A DNA stretch of 26,908 nt from JAYRSJ01 sp041920215. Its GTDB lineage: Bacteria > Pseudomonadota > Gammaproteobacteria > Burkholderiales > Burkholderiaceae_C. How positions within the stretch are numbered: the stretch's first letter is position 1; every line of letters begins with the position of its first letter. Location of the stretch: NCBI GenBank assembly GCA_041920215.1, contig JAYRSJ010000038.1, forward strand, positions 1 to 26,908. The letters are read 5' to 3'. The position numbers and the translations under genes were made by a program. Of this stretch, positions 9,329-16,637 are shown piece by piece. The notes under the pieces are model-generated. The model ran no database searches. It saw only the letters and a list, made by a program, of their open reading frames with translations, and was not told the origin of the DNA.

Positions 9329-10843
9329 TCAGGGCTTGGTCGTGGGGCTGGCGGCGGGCTTGGCGGCCACCGGGCTGCTGCTCTTCTTGGCGGCGGGCTT
9401 GCGCACCGGCGGCTTGGCCGCCACCGGCTTGGCGGGCGCGGCGACCGGCGCAGGTGCTGCGGCCTGGGCCATCAGCTGGCCGAAGCTGGCCACCTGGCCG
9501 GCGATGATCTGGTTCTCGTACAGACGCAGCGGCAGCACCTGGTACTGGCCGTCGACCTTGACCGGCTCGCCGACCGGCTGGCCGTTGATGCGCAGCTGAT
9601 GCTCGCCGGGCGGCAGATAGCCACGTGCCAGATAGACCCGGCCCGGCAGGCTGCGCCAGAGGCGGTCGTCGGCCTGCTCGGTCACCACCGAGCCGACGAC
9701 GCCGGCGATCGCGCCGAACATGCCGCCCGCCTTCTGCAGACCCTCCTGAGCCATGCCCTTGGCGATCGCCCGGGTGACCCCGCGCAGCACCATGCCGGGC
9801 ATCTCGTCCTTCAGCGCACGGCGGGCCATCACATTGACATCGACCACCCGCTCCAGCTTGAACTGCTGGCCGCCGGCCTCCAGGCTGCTCAGCAGCGGAT
9901 CGCGCGAGGGCTCGATCACCGGATAGGAGACACTGATGGTGCGCACGCTGCCGCCCACCGGCACCGGGATCGTGAAGGCCTGCGGCTTGCGCGCCGGCGC
10001 GCTGCCAGCCTCGACCAGAAAGAGCACATCGGTCATCTTCTGGCGCCGCCTGTGGGTGAAGCTGGTGCGATCGTCCAGACCGCGCAGCCCCTCCTCGAGC
10101 ACCGCCGTCTCGGGCTTGAGCTCGATGGCCTTGCGATAGCCCGGCGCGGCCAGACCCGACTCGCCCAGCACCTCGTAGAGGTAGCCGGCCAGGTAATGGC
10201 TCAGCGCATTCTGGTAGCCGTTCTTCAGCTGCAGCACCTCGGGATCGTTGAGGGTCTCGACCGGATAGCCGTTCAGCTCCTTGCCCGAGGTGTTGGCGCC
10301 CTTGGCCTTGGCCTCTTCCTCGGCCTTGACCACCTCCTTGGCGCGCAGCTCGGCAATCACCGCCTCGCGCTCATGGGTGCGCTTGATGTCGACCCGAGCC
10401 TTGTCCAGATCACCGGCCGCGACGCGGTTCAGCGCCAGCCGGGTGGTCAGCCAGACCTTCTCATAGTCCTGGCCCTCATAGGGCTTGAGCCGCTCGCTGA
10501 TCAGGGCGGCGCCCACCATGCCGAGCAGTTTCTCGGGGCTGGTCTTGGCGGTCTCCTCCCATTGCACGACCTTCTGATCGGCGGCGAGGAAGGCGGTGGT
10601 GGAGTCCTCATAGCGCTTGTTGAGGCGCAGCAGCTCGCCACGCTCCAGGTTGTAGAGCAGCTCCGCCTTCTCCTCCGGCGTCTTGGCCGTGCTCTCATGC
10701 TGGCTCAGCGCCGCCGGCAGCCCGCCGGTGCGTGCGGCGGTCTGCACCGCCTGGGTCTGCTGGTCATGGCTCTTGGTGGTGGCGCAGCCACCCAGGACCA
10801 AGGCTGCGGCGAGGCCTAGCGCCGTGCTTGAACTTCTCTTCAC
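9329..10843 (-). CDS. COG3014-family outer-envelope lipoprotein
   Basis: 504 residues, GTG start at 10843 with GGGG about eight bases upstream. Lipobox LGGC places the lipidated Cys at residue 20. The N-terminal half is helical and TPR-like (EKAELLYNLERGELLRLNKRYEDS, LSHYLAGYLYEVLGESGLA with PGYRKAIEL). The middle has a glycine-rich hydrophobic segment (GGMFGAIAGVVGSVV) that could contact membrane. A beta-rich part follows (RVYLARGYLPPGEHQL). The last 50 residues are an Ala/Pro/Lys repeat (AKPVAAKPPVRKPAAKK) resembling histone-H1-like tails or a peptidoglycan-spanning linker. COG3014 proteins typically sit with LpoB and YcfL in proteobacteria; their biochemical role is not known. It is the first gene of a five-gene operon, so it may serve the LpoB pathway. 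Confidence 0.85.
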   Translation of the reverse strand: MKRSSSTALGLAAALVLGGCATTKSHDQQTQAVQTAARTGGLPAALSQHESTAKTPEEKAELLYNLERGELLRLNKRYEDSTTAFLAADQKVVQWEETAKTSPEKLLGMVGAALISERLKPYEGQDYEKVWLTTRLALNRVAAGDLDKARVDIKRTHEREAVIAELRAKEVVKAEEEAKAKGANTSGKELNGYPVETLNDPEVLQLKNGYQNALSHYLAGYLYEVLGESGLAAPGYRKAIELKPETAVLEEGLRGLDDRTSFTHRRRQKMTDVLFLVEAGSAPARKPQAFTIPVPVGGSVRTISVSYPVIEPSRDPLLSSLEAGGQQFKLERVVDVNVMARRALKDEMPGMVLRGVTRAIAKGMAQEGLQKAGGMFGAIAGVVGSVVTEQADDRLWRSLPGRVYLARGYLPPGEHQLRINGQPVGEPVKVDGQYQVLPLRLYENQIIAGQVASFGQLMAQAAAPAPVAAPAKPVAAKPPVRKPAAKKSSSPVAAKPAASPTTKP

Positions 10844-11155
10844 TGGTTTCCCCTACCCTGTCTGGATGGGGACGACAGATGGCGCGATGCGCGGCCCGCA
10901 CCGGCCCCGGCGGGGCACAGCGAAAGCCATCAGCAACGCGGATCCTGTCGGCCTGCCTCCAGAGCTTCGCTTGCGATAAGCGGTTCTAGACCGCCCGCCG
11001 TTGCCCCGCCGGAGACCAAGCTCCATCACGGGGCGTCAAGCAATTTAGCATGTACCCCCTAGGATAGGAGGGCCGGCGAACCCGAACCGGCACCGAGTCC
11101 CCAAGAAGGGGGATGCTGTCGGCGGTCGGCTCGTTGCAGCCCCACAACAGCGGAC
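10844..11155. other. 312-bp intergenic region, promoter side of the Lpo operon
   Basis: No convincing gene. It lies between the stop of the histidine-phosphatase gene and the start of the COG3014 gene, both on the minus strand. It should therefore hold the terminator of the first and the promoter of the second. On the minus strand, TGCTAAATT (near 11043-11051) could be an extended -10 element, with the CCTAGG-centred site just upstream where a -35 box would be. A weak CCCC-AAGAA-GGGG hairpin lies near 11099-11114. No U-run follows it on the minus strand, so I do not call it a terminator. Confidence 0.4.
11054..11069. promoter_or_regulatory. CCTAGG-centred candidate operator
   Basis: ACCCCCTAGGATAGGA lies in the leader of the Lpo operon. 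Its core CCCCTAGGAT recurs, inverted, at 25795-25804 in front of the second PEP-CTERM protease. A CCTA-plus-C-run element also precedes the first protease. CTAG is otherwise scarce and mostly non-coding in this window. The protein that binds it is unknown; the call is inference from recurrence. Confidence 0.25.
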
Positions 11156-11839
11156 TCAGGCATAGCTCTGCAGCCCCGCCAGCTCGGGGGCGTCCAGATG
11201 CGGCAGATGGTTGAAGCTCAGCAGCGCATGGCGCGAGGAGCTGACGATGAACTCGGTCAGCGCGCTATTGCGTATGCGCAGATTCATCTCGACCAGGGTT
11301 TCGGCCGGCGCGGCCAGCACCTGGGCCACGGCCGTCGCGATCGGTCCGCCGCTGGAGACGATCAGCACCCGGGCGTCGGCATGCTGCTCGCGCACCTGCT
11401 GCAGCACCGCCGCCACCCCGGCCCTGAATTCCGTAGGGCTCTTCATGCCGTCCGGCCGGGTCTCGCCACGCAGCCAAGCCAGCAGGGCCTGGCGCAGCAG
11501 GCGGAAATGCGCGCGCGCCTGGGCCGGGTCGCGGGGCGGCGCCAGCGGGTCCGGGTGGAAGGCACGTATCAGGGCCTCGCTGTCGTACTCGTCCAACCCG
11601 GGCAGCGCCTGCGCCACCGGGCTGCCCCCCAGGCCCTCTGCGATGCCGGCCAGCGACTGGGCATGGCGCTTCAGCGTGCCGGTCAGCACCACGTCGAAGC
11701 CCACGCCGCGCGCCCGCCAGTAGCGCCCCAGCAGTTCGCACTGCCGGCGGCCCAGCGGGCTCAGCTGGTCGTAATCGGCGGCCCCGAACGAGGCCTGGCC
11801 ATGGCGTACAAGCGTGAGACTTCCCATGCGCTGCATCAT
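11156..11839 (-). CDS. Histidine phosphatase-fold protein with altered second His
   Basis: 227-residue member of the phosphoglycerate-mutase-like histidine phosphatase fold. The phospho-accepting motif LVRHGQASF (His13) is intact, as are LSPLGRRQ, the second Arg-containing loop TGTLKRHAQS and an acidic pair in LDEYDSEAL. In classic members a second catalytic His lies in the motif VSHGGxI; here it reads VSSGGPI, with Ser163 in the His position. The fold call is secure, but activity may be reduced or the chemistry changed. A related subgroup with SSGG/TSGG may simply be normal for this clade. Starts at 11839, 11836 or 11827 are possible; none has a clear ribosome binding site, and 11827 (MGSLTLVRHG) gives the usual family N-terminus. 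Divergent from the small basic ORF. Confidence 0.8.
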   Translation of the reverse strand: MMQRMGSLTLVRHGQASFGAADYDQLSPLGRRQCELLGRYWRARGVGFDVVLTGTLKRHAQSLAGIAEGLGGSPVAQALPGLDEYDSEALIRAFHPDPLAPPRDPAQARAHFRLLRQALLAWLRGETRPDGMKSPTEFRAGVAAVLQQVREQHADARVLIVSSGGPIATAVAQVLAAPAETLVEMNLRIRNSALTEFIVSSSRHALLSFNHLPHLDAPELAGLQSYA

Positions 11840-11891
11840 CGGGGCGTGGCGGCCGCGCAGCTGTCGCCCGCGCGACCCGGCCGCAAGCAGC

Positions 11892-11897
11892 TAAAAT
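11892..11897 (+). promoter_or_regulatory. Possible -10 element for the small basic protein gene
   Basis: TAAAAT in CAGCTAAAATGCG, about 70 bp before the ATG at 11966, fits a sigma-70 -10 hexamer. It is one of the few A-rich spots in a GC-rich gap. No matching -35 box is visible at 16-18 bp spacing, so the call is weak. Confidence 0.35.
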
Positions 11898-11965
11898 GCG
11901 CGACTCTTTCGTTCCGGCGTGCCCTCCCGCAGTGGCCCAGCCAAATTTTTCTCAACGGAGCCATC

Positions 11966-12124
11966 ATGGGCAACAAGATCAAGACCGAAGCCGACCGCCG
12001 TGCCACCCCGCGTCCCGCCGGCGCCCCCTCCCTCGGCGAAGGCCGTGGCCAGCGCAAGAGCCTGGAGCGCGGTTCGCACACCCGCAGCAAGAAGAACCCG
12101 GGCAAGCGTCCTCACTCGGGTTGA
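11966..12124 (+). CDS. Small, very basic protein, 52 residues
   Basis: A short reading frame with an ATG preceded by AACGGAG five bases upstream, a candidate -10 element, and a strong terminator 64 bp after the stop. The product has 14 Lys/Arg against 4 acidic residues. It contains RRATPRPAGAPSLGEGRG, then SLERGSHTRSKKNPGKRPHSG. It has no hydrophobic segment or cysteine. The low-complexity basic composition suggests a nucleic-acid-binding or ribosome-associated peptide, but no family is recognised. I treat it as real because independent start, ribosome-site and terminator signals coincide. A long minus-strand frame through the same DNA is a shadow of the FAD gene. Confidence 0.65.
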   Translation: MGNKIKTEADRRATPRPAGAPSLGEGRGQRKSLERGSHTRSKKNPGKRPHSG

Positions 12125-12187
12125 TCCCCGCTGGCGGGGGCTGGACGGGTCCGTCCGACCCCGGCTCGCGACGCTAGGTAGCGAAGC

Positions 12188-12217
12188 ACAGGCCCGGCCC
12201 CAAGCCGGGCCTGTTTC
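12188..12217 (+). terminator. Rho-independent-type terminator
   Basis: An 11-bp perfect inverted repeat, ACAGGCCCGGC (12188-12198) and GCCGGGCCTGT (12204-12214), with a five-base loop, is followed by a short T-run (TTTC). It lies between the small basic gene and the FAD gene and would end the former's transcript. The U-tract is short, so efficiency is uncertain. Confidence 0.75.
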
Positions 12218-12244
12218 AATTCCACTCTTGCTTGATCGCTCACC

Positions 12245-13930
12245 ATGATCCGCATCACCGAACTCAAGCTGCCGCTGGACCATGCCGAGGACGCGCTGCG
12301 CCCGGCCATCGTCGCGCGGCTGGGCATTGCCGACGCCGCTCTGCGCGGCTTCACCGTCTTCAAGCGCGCCTACGACGCCCGCAAGAAGACCGCCATCAGC
12401 CTGATCTACACGCTGGACTGCGAGCTGGCCGAGGGCGTCGACGCAGCGGCGCTGCTGCAGCGCCTGGCCGCCGATGCCCAGATCAAGCCCAGCCCCGACA
12501 CCCGCTACCGCTTCGTCGGCCACGCACCGGCCGACTTTGCCGCCAGCGGCCGGCCGCGGCCGGTGGTGATCGGCTTCGGCCCCTGCGGCATCTTCGCGGC
12601 GCTGATCCTGGCCCAGATGGGCCTGCGCCCCATCGTGCTGGAGCGCGGTAAGGCGGTGCGGGAGCGCACCAAGGACACCTGGGGACTGTGGCGCGAAAGC
12701 CAGCTGAACCCCGAGTCGAATGTGCAGTTCGGCGAGGGCGGCGCCGGCACCTTCTCGGACGGCAAGCTCTGGAGCCAGATCTCCGATCCACGCCACCTGA
12801 CCCGCAAGGTACTGACCGAGTTCGTCAAGGCCGGTGCGCCCGAGGAGATCCTCTACGTCAGCAAGCCCCATATCGGCACCTTCCGCCTGGTCTCGATGGT
12901 GATCAAGATGCGGGCCGAGATCGAAGCCCTGGGCGGCGAGATCCGCTTCCAGCAAAAGGTCAGCGATCTGCGGGTGGAGGACGGTCCGCAGGGGCGGCAG
13001 GTGCGCGGCGTGGTGCTGGAGTCGGGCGAGCAGCTGGACGCCAGCCATGTGGTGCTGGCCCTGGGCCACAGCGCCCGCGACACCTTTCAGATGCTGCATG
13101 GGCGCGGTGTGCAGATGGAGGCCAAGCCCTTCTCGATCGGCTTCCGGATCGAGCATCCGCAAAGCCTGATCGATGCGGCCCGCTTCGGCCCCAATGCCGG
13201 CCACCCCATCCTGGGCGCGGCCGACTACAAGCTGGTGCATCACGCCAGCAACAAGCGCTCGGTCTACAGCTTCTGCATGTGCCCCGGCGGCACCGTGGTG
13301 GCCGCCACCAGCGAGCCGCTGCGGGTGGTGACCAACGGCATGAGCCAGTACTCGCGCAACGAGCGCAATGCCAATGCCGGCATCGTCGTCGGCATCTCGC
13401 CGCAGGACTACCGGCAGGATGGCAGGAACGACGGCAGCCCGGTCAGCCCGCTGGACGGCATGGCCTTCCAGCGTCTGTGGGAGAGCCGCGCCTACGAGCT
13501 GGGCGAGGGCGGCTACAAGGCGCCGGGCGCGCTGGTGGGCGACTTCATCAAGCGCCAGCGCAGCCGGGTGCTGGGCACGGTGGAGCCCAGCTACAAGCCC
13601 GGCGTCACGCTGACCGATCTGCAGCCCAGTAACGGCCAGCCGGTGCTGCCGCCCTATGTGCTGGAGGCGATACGCGAGGCCCTGCCGGCCTTCGAGCGCC
13701 AGATCAAGGGTTTCGCGATGCGCGACGCGGTGCTGACCGGGGTCGAGACCCGCACCTCCTCGCCGCTGCGCATCAACCGCGGCCGCGACTACCAGAGCCT
13801 CAACACCCGCGGCCTCTACCCGGCCGGTGAGGGCGCGGGCTATGCCGGCGGCATCATGTCGGCCGGTGTGGACGGCATCGAGGTGGCCGAGGCGCTGGCC
13901 AGGGACCTGCTGGGCCTGACAGGCCACTGA
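12245..13930 (+). CDS. FAD-dependent dehydrogenase, COG2509 family
   Basis: 561 residues. The N-terminal 95 residues are a small alpha/beta domain (MIRITELKLPLDH, KRAYDARKKTAI, IYTLDCEL) typical of this family. The FAD-binding Rossmann motif is VVIGFGPCGIFAALIL (G110, G112, G115), followed by the acidic end of strand 2 in LERGKAVRERT. The loop FGEGGAGTFSDGKLWSQI is the family hallmark, and VVLALGHSARDTFQML forms the second ATG-like FAD strand. The C-terminal GLYPAGEGAGYAGGIMSAGVDG contacts FAD. These proteins are widespread in bacteria and plants, and their substrate is not established. Cys114 in the pyrophosphate loop is usual for the group. The ribosome site is weak, and the start follows the terminator of the upstream small gene. 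Confidence 0.9.
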   Translation: MIRITELKLPLDHAEDALRPAIVARLGIADAALRGFTVFKRAYDARKKTAISLIYTLDCELAEGVDAAALLQRLAADAQIKPSPDTRYRFVGHAPADFAASGRPRPVVIGFGPCGIFAALILAQMGLRPIVLERGKAVRERTKDTWGLWRESQLNPESNVQFGEGGAGTFSDGKLWSQISDPRHLTRKVLTEFVKAGAPEEILYVSKPHIGTFRLVSMVIKMRAEIEALGGEIRFQQKVSDLRVEDGPQGRQVRGVVLESGEQLDASHVVLALGHSARDTFQMLHGRGVQMEAKPFSIGFRIEHPQSLIDAARFGPNAGHPILGAADYKLVHHASNKRSVYSFCMCPGGTVVAATSEPLRVVTNGMSQYSRNERNANAGIVVGISPQDYRQDGRNDGSPVSPLDGMAFQRLWESRAYELGEGGYKAPGALVGDFIKRQRSRVLGTVEPSYKPGVTLTDLQPSNGQPVLPPYVLEAIREALPAFERQIKGFAMRDAVLTGVETRTSSPLRINRGRDYQSLNTRGLYPAGEGAGYAGGIMSAGVDGIEVAEALARDLLGLTGH

Positions 13931-13981
13931 GCCCGGCAGGCGCTAGCATCCGGGACTCTGCCCCTTCGCCAAGCCCACCCC

Positions 13982-15274
13982 ATGATGCGCCCCAAGCTCC
14001 TGATCGCCCTGCTGCTGGCCGGCTCCGGCCCGCTCCATGCCGCCGCGCCGGCCCCCGCACCGCTGCGCATCGCCAGCTGGAACCTGGGCTGGCATATCGC
14101 GCTGGCCGAGCATGCCGCCTGGGCGGCCCAGTGTGACAAGTCCTATGCCCGCGACGACAGCGACGGCGTCTGGAAGCCGGTGCCAGCCGGCAGCCCCGGG
14201 GCGCTGAGCGGCTGGCAGGTGGCTGAGCCGCGCGCCCGCCTGCAGGGCGTGGACCTGGCACTGATGCCGCCCTGCGGCATCTACCAGACCGAGCAGCGCG
14301 AGCGTCTGGCGGCCAGCGCCGAGGGCCTGCGCGATCGCAACCGGCGCATTGCCGCGCTGCTGGCCGAGGTGGTGCGGGCCGATGTGATCGCCTTTCAGGA
14401 GGTGTCGGGCACGGCCGCGGTGCGCGAGGCGCTGGGGGCGCAGTCGGACGACTTCCATGTCTGCTCCTTTGACGGCCAGTACAAGGTGCAGCGCCTGGCC
14501 TTTGCCTGGCGCAAGCGCCTGGGCGAGGCGCTGGAACCCTGCCGCGTCGAGGCTGGGCTGGCACTGATGCAGCTGCCGCCGGCCGAGCAGGTCCGGCCCG
14601 GCCTGGTGCTGAGCCTGCGCCACCAGGGTCAGGTCTTGCGCCTGCTGAATGTGCATCTGAAGTCGGGCTGTGTCGCGCCGGCCGGCGAGCGCGGCCGGCT
14701 GGACCAGAACACCGGCCCCGCCGACCCCTGCCCGGTGCTGCAGCAGCAGCTCGCGCCGCTGGAAGCCAGCGTCGAGGCATTGGGAAAGGACGGCGCCGGC
14801 TTCATCGTGCTGGGCGACTTCAACCGCAATCTGGGCCTGGAGCGCGCCGGCATCGAGGGCGCGCGCGCGCTGCGCTCGGACGGCAGCGATCTGAGCAGCC
14901 CGCTGCAGCCGGGCCAGAAGTCCCAGAGCCTGCTGGCCGAGATCAACGACCAGCAGCCCCCGGCCAGCGCGGCCCGGCTGGTGACACCCAGCTGCCGGCT
15001 CGATGCGGCCTTGAATGCCCTGTGCGAACGTGCCAGCCGCGAACCCATCGCGCGCCGCGATCTGGCGCCGCTGGGTGCTGCCGGCGCGCTGGGCTGTCGC
15101 AACGGCGTGGGCCTCGACCATTTCCTGGTGGCCGAGTCCCTGAGCCCCCATATCGGCACGGCCTACAAGGTCGCGCTGGGCAGCCAGGGCCAGAGCCGTG
15201 CGGCCGCCGGCGGCGCGGTGCAGCAGCTGGCGGTCTCCGATCACTGCCCCATCGTGCTGGAACTGGCGCTCTGA
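13982..15274 (+). CDS. Secreted endonuclease/exonuclease/phosphatase-family protein
   Basis: 430 residues with a signal peptide (1-20, cleavage near LHA-A). All catalytic motifs of the DNase I/EEP fold are visible. These are ASWNLGWH (Asn34), FQEV (Glu140, metal ligand), LNVHLKSG (Asn223, His225), LGDFNRN (Asp279, Asn281), GLDHFLVAES (Asp379, His380) and SDHCPI (Asp420, His421). Several cysteines in the mature part probably form disulfides, fitting a periplasmic or extracellular location. Substrate could be DNA, a phosphoinositide-like or other phosphodiester; family members cannot be told apart from sequence alone. Extracellular DNase for nutrient scavenging is a reasonable reading. It starts 51 bp after the FAD gene stop. 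Confidence 0.87.
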   Translation: MMRPKLLIALLLAGSGPLHAAAPAPAPLRIASWNLGWHIALAEHAAWAAQCDKSYARDDSDGVWKPVPAGSPGALSGWQVAEPRARLQGVDLALMPPCGIYQTEQRERLAASAEGLRDRNRRIAALLAEVVRADVIAFQEVSGTAAVREALGAQSDDFHVCSFDGQYKVQRLAFAWRKRLGEALEPCRVEAGLALMQLPPAEQVRPGLVLSLRHQGQVLRLLNVHLKSGCVAPAGERGRLDQNTGPADPCPVLQQQLAPLEASVEALGKDGAGFIVLGDFNRNLGLERAGIEGARALRSDGSDLSSPLQPGQKSQSLLAEINDQQPPASAARLVTPSCRLDAALNALCERASREPIARRDLAPLGAAGALGCRNGVGLDHFLVAESLSPHIGTAYKVALGSQGQSRAAAGGAVQQLAVSDHCPIVLELAL

Positions 15275-15344
15275 GCCTGCGGTCAGGCATTGTTTCCGAC
15301 TGTCACAGGGCGCTAACAATATTAGGCCCGCCGGCCAGCTGGAG

Positions 15345-15383
15345 CTTCTACCTAATGGTTCCTACCCCCCGCTGATGAGGGGG
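15345..15383 (+). promoter_or_regulatory. CCTA repeat and C5/G5 hairpin in the PEP-CTERM protease leader
   Basis: In the 238-bp gap before the protease start, CCTA occurs at 15351 and again at 15361, ten bases or one helical turn apart. The second runs into a C-run (15365-15370), paired with GGGGG (15379-15383) across eight bases. Direct repeats with one-turn spacing suit a dimeric regulator. No clear -10/-35 pair can be assigned; AT-rich DNA near 15395-15415 is the best place for one. Confidence 0.25.
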
Positions 15384-15512
15384 CGGAGGCGGCGATTTTT
15401 ACGCAATAGTGCAAACCGCGCCGGTGCTGATCCGCCATGCGCTTCCTGGCATGGCCGCGCCACCGCCCGGTCATGCCTGCCTCGGGAACTCAACACAGAA
15501 GAAGACTGCTCT

Positions 15513-16598
15513 ATGAACTTCAAGATCAAACTGGCCGCGACCGCTGCCGCCCTGCTGTGCGCTGCCGTCGGCGCGCAAGCCAACGCCCAGCTGGGCTCGC
15601 TGGATCCGGCCACCGGCAACACCTCGGACCCCTCGAACTGGCGTTTCGCCCCGGGTCAGACCTTCGGTGGTGTGGCCGGTGCGCTGGATGGCGTGGCCCG
15701 TCTGAGCTTCACCACCTCGGCCGGCAACTACGCCTGCTCGGGCTCGCTGCTGGCCGGCGGCCAGTACGTGCTGACCGCGGCGCATTGCGCCGACGACTAC
15801 AGCTCGATGACCGTGAACTTCGGCTGGTACAACGGCACCGCCCAGGTGACGCGCACCGTGGCCGTTGGCGATGCCTACATCCACCCGGGCTGGACCGGCG
15901 CGCTGGACACCGGTGCCGACATCGCGATCCTGAAGCTCAACGAGAAGGTCACGACCATCCAGGGCTACCAGCTGAGCCAGACCGTGGACATCGGCAAGGA
16001 ATTCCTGATGGCCGGCTATGGCACGACCAGCGTGGGTTCGTCCAACACCGCCACCAACTGGAACGACAGCAAGTACGGCCACTACGGCTACAACACCTTC
16101 GACGTCGACAGCAAGAGCTTCAACAAGGCCGTGGGCGATGCCTTCCCGTCCTGGGGCTACAACCCCGACGACTACAAGCATGGCCTGACCTATATGTACG
16201 ACTTCGACAGCGGCACGGCCAACAACAACTCGCTGCAGCGCATCGCCGACATGACCGGCAACCAGTTCAGCAGCGGCCTGGGCCTGGGCGCCAACGAAGC
16301 CCTGATCGCCGGCGGCGACTCGGGCGGCGGCGACTTCGTGCTGGTCAACGGCCAATGGCTGCTGTCCGGCGTGCACAGCTGGGGCTGGCAAGCCTGCTCG
16401 ACCTTCCAGCTGACCAACTGCGATGCCGGCACCCGCAACAGCTCCAGCTACGGCGATCTGGGCGGCTCCACCGCCGTCTACTCGCACCTGGCCTGGATCA
16501 ACCAGGTGACGGCCGTGCCCGAGCCCAGCAGCTACGCGCTGATGCTGGCCGGCCTGCTGGCCGTGGGTGGCATCGCCCGCCGCCGCAAGAGCCACTGA
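15513..16598 (+). CDS. Trypsin-like serine protease with PEP-CTERM anchor (1)
   Basis: 361 residues. Signal peptide 1-26 (cleavage near AQANA-Q). The mature part begins with a short SDPSNWRFAPG segment shared with the second copy. The chymotrypsin-fold catalytic triad is complete: His91 in VLTAAHCADD, Asp136 in TGADIAILKL, Ser270 in GGDSGGGDF. A Gly/Asn/Asp-rich insert lies between the Asp and Ser regions. The C-terminus is a PEP-CTERM sorting signal: VPEPSSYALMLAGLLAVGG plus the basic tail RRRKSH. Exosortase would process this and send the protein to the surface or extracellular matrix; no exosortase gene is in the window. The start is supported by the signal peptide; the ribosome site (GAAGA) is weak. 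It is followed by a bidirectional terminator. Confidence 0.93.
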   Translation: MNFKIKLAATAAALLCAAVGAQANAQLGSLDPATGNTSDPSNWRFAPGQTFGGVAGALDGVARLSFTTSAGNYACSGSLLAGGQYVLTAAHCADDYSSMTVNFGWYNGTAQVTRTVAVGDAYIHPGWTGALDTGADIAILKLNEKVTTIQGYQLSQTVDIGKEFLMAGYGTTSVGSSNTATNWNDSKYGHYGYNTFDVDSKSFNKAVGDAFPSWGYNPDDYKHGLTYMYDFDSGTANNNSLQRIADMTGNQFSSGLGLGANEALIAGGDSGGGDFVLVNGQWLLSGVHSWGWQACSTFQLTNCDAGTRNSSSYGDLGGSTAVYSHLAWINQVTAVPEPSSYALMLAGLLAVGGIARRRKSH

Positions 16599-16611
16599 GC
16601 GGCCCAGGCCT

Positions 16612-16637
16612 GCCGCTAGCCCCTGCAGGCTAGCGGC
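16612..16637. terminator. Bidirectional terminator
   Basis: A 10-bp perfect inverted repeat, GCCGCTAGCC (16612-16621) and GGCTAGCGGC (16628-16637), with a CCTGCA loop, lies between two convergent genes. The response-regulator stop codon (16630-16632) lies inside the right arm. No long T-run follows on either side, so it may be factor-assisted. Confidence 0.65.

Noticed and set aside
11891..13927. 678-codon minus-strand open frame opposite the FAD dehydrogenase
   Set aside because: High-GC antisense shadow: His/Gln/Ala/Gly-rich, no domain; the plus-strand FAD protein has full family motifs.
15447..15461. Sigma-54-like TGGCATGG before protease 1
   Set aside because: The -12 GC is missing at the needed ten-base distance.
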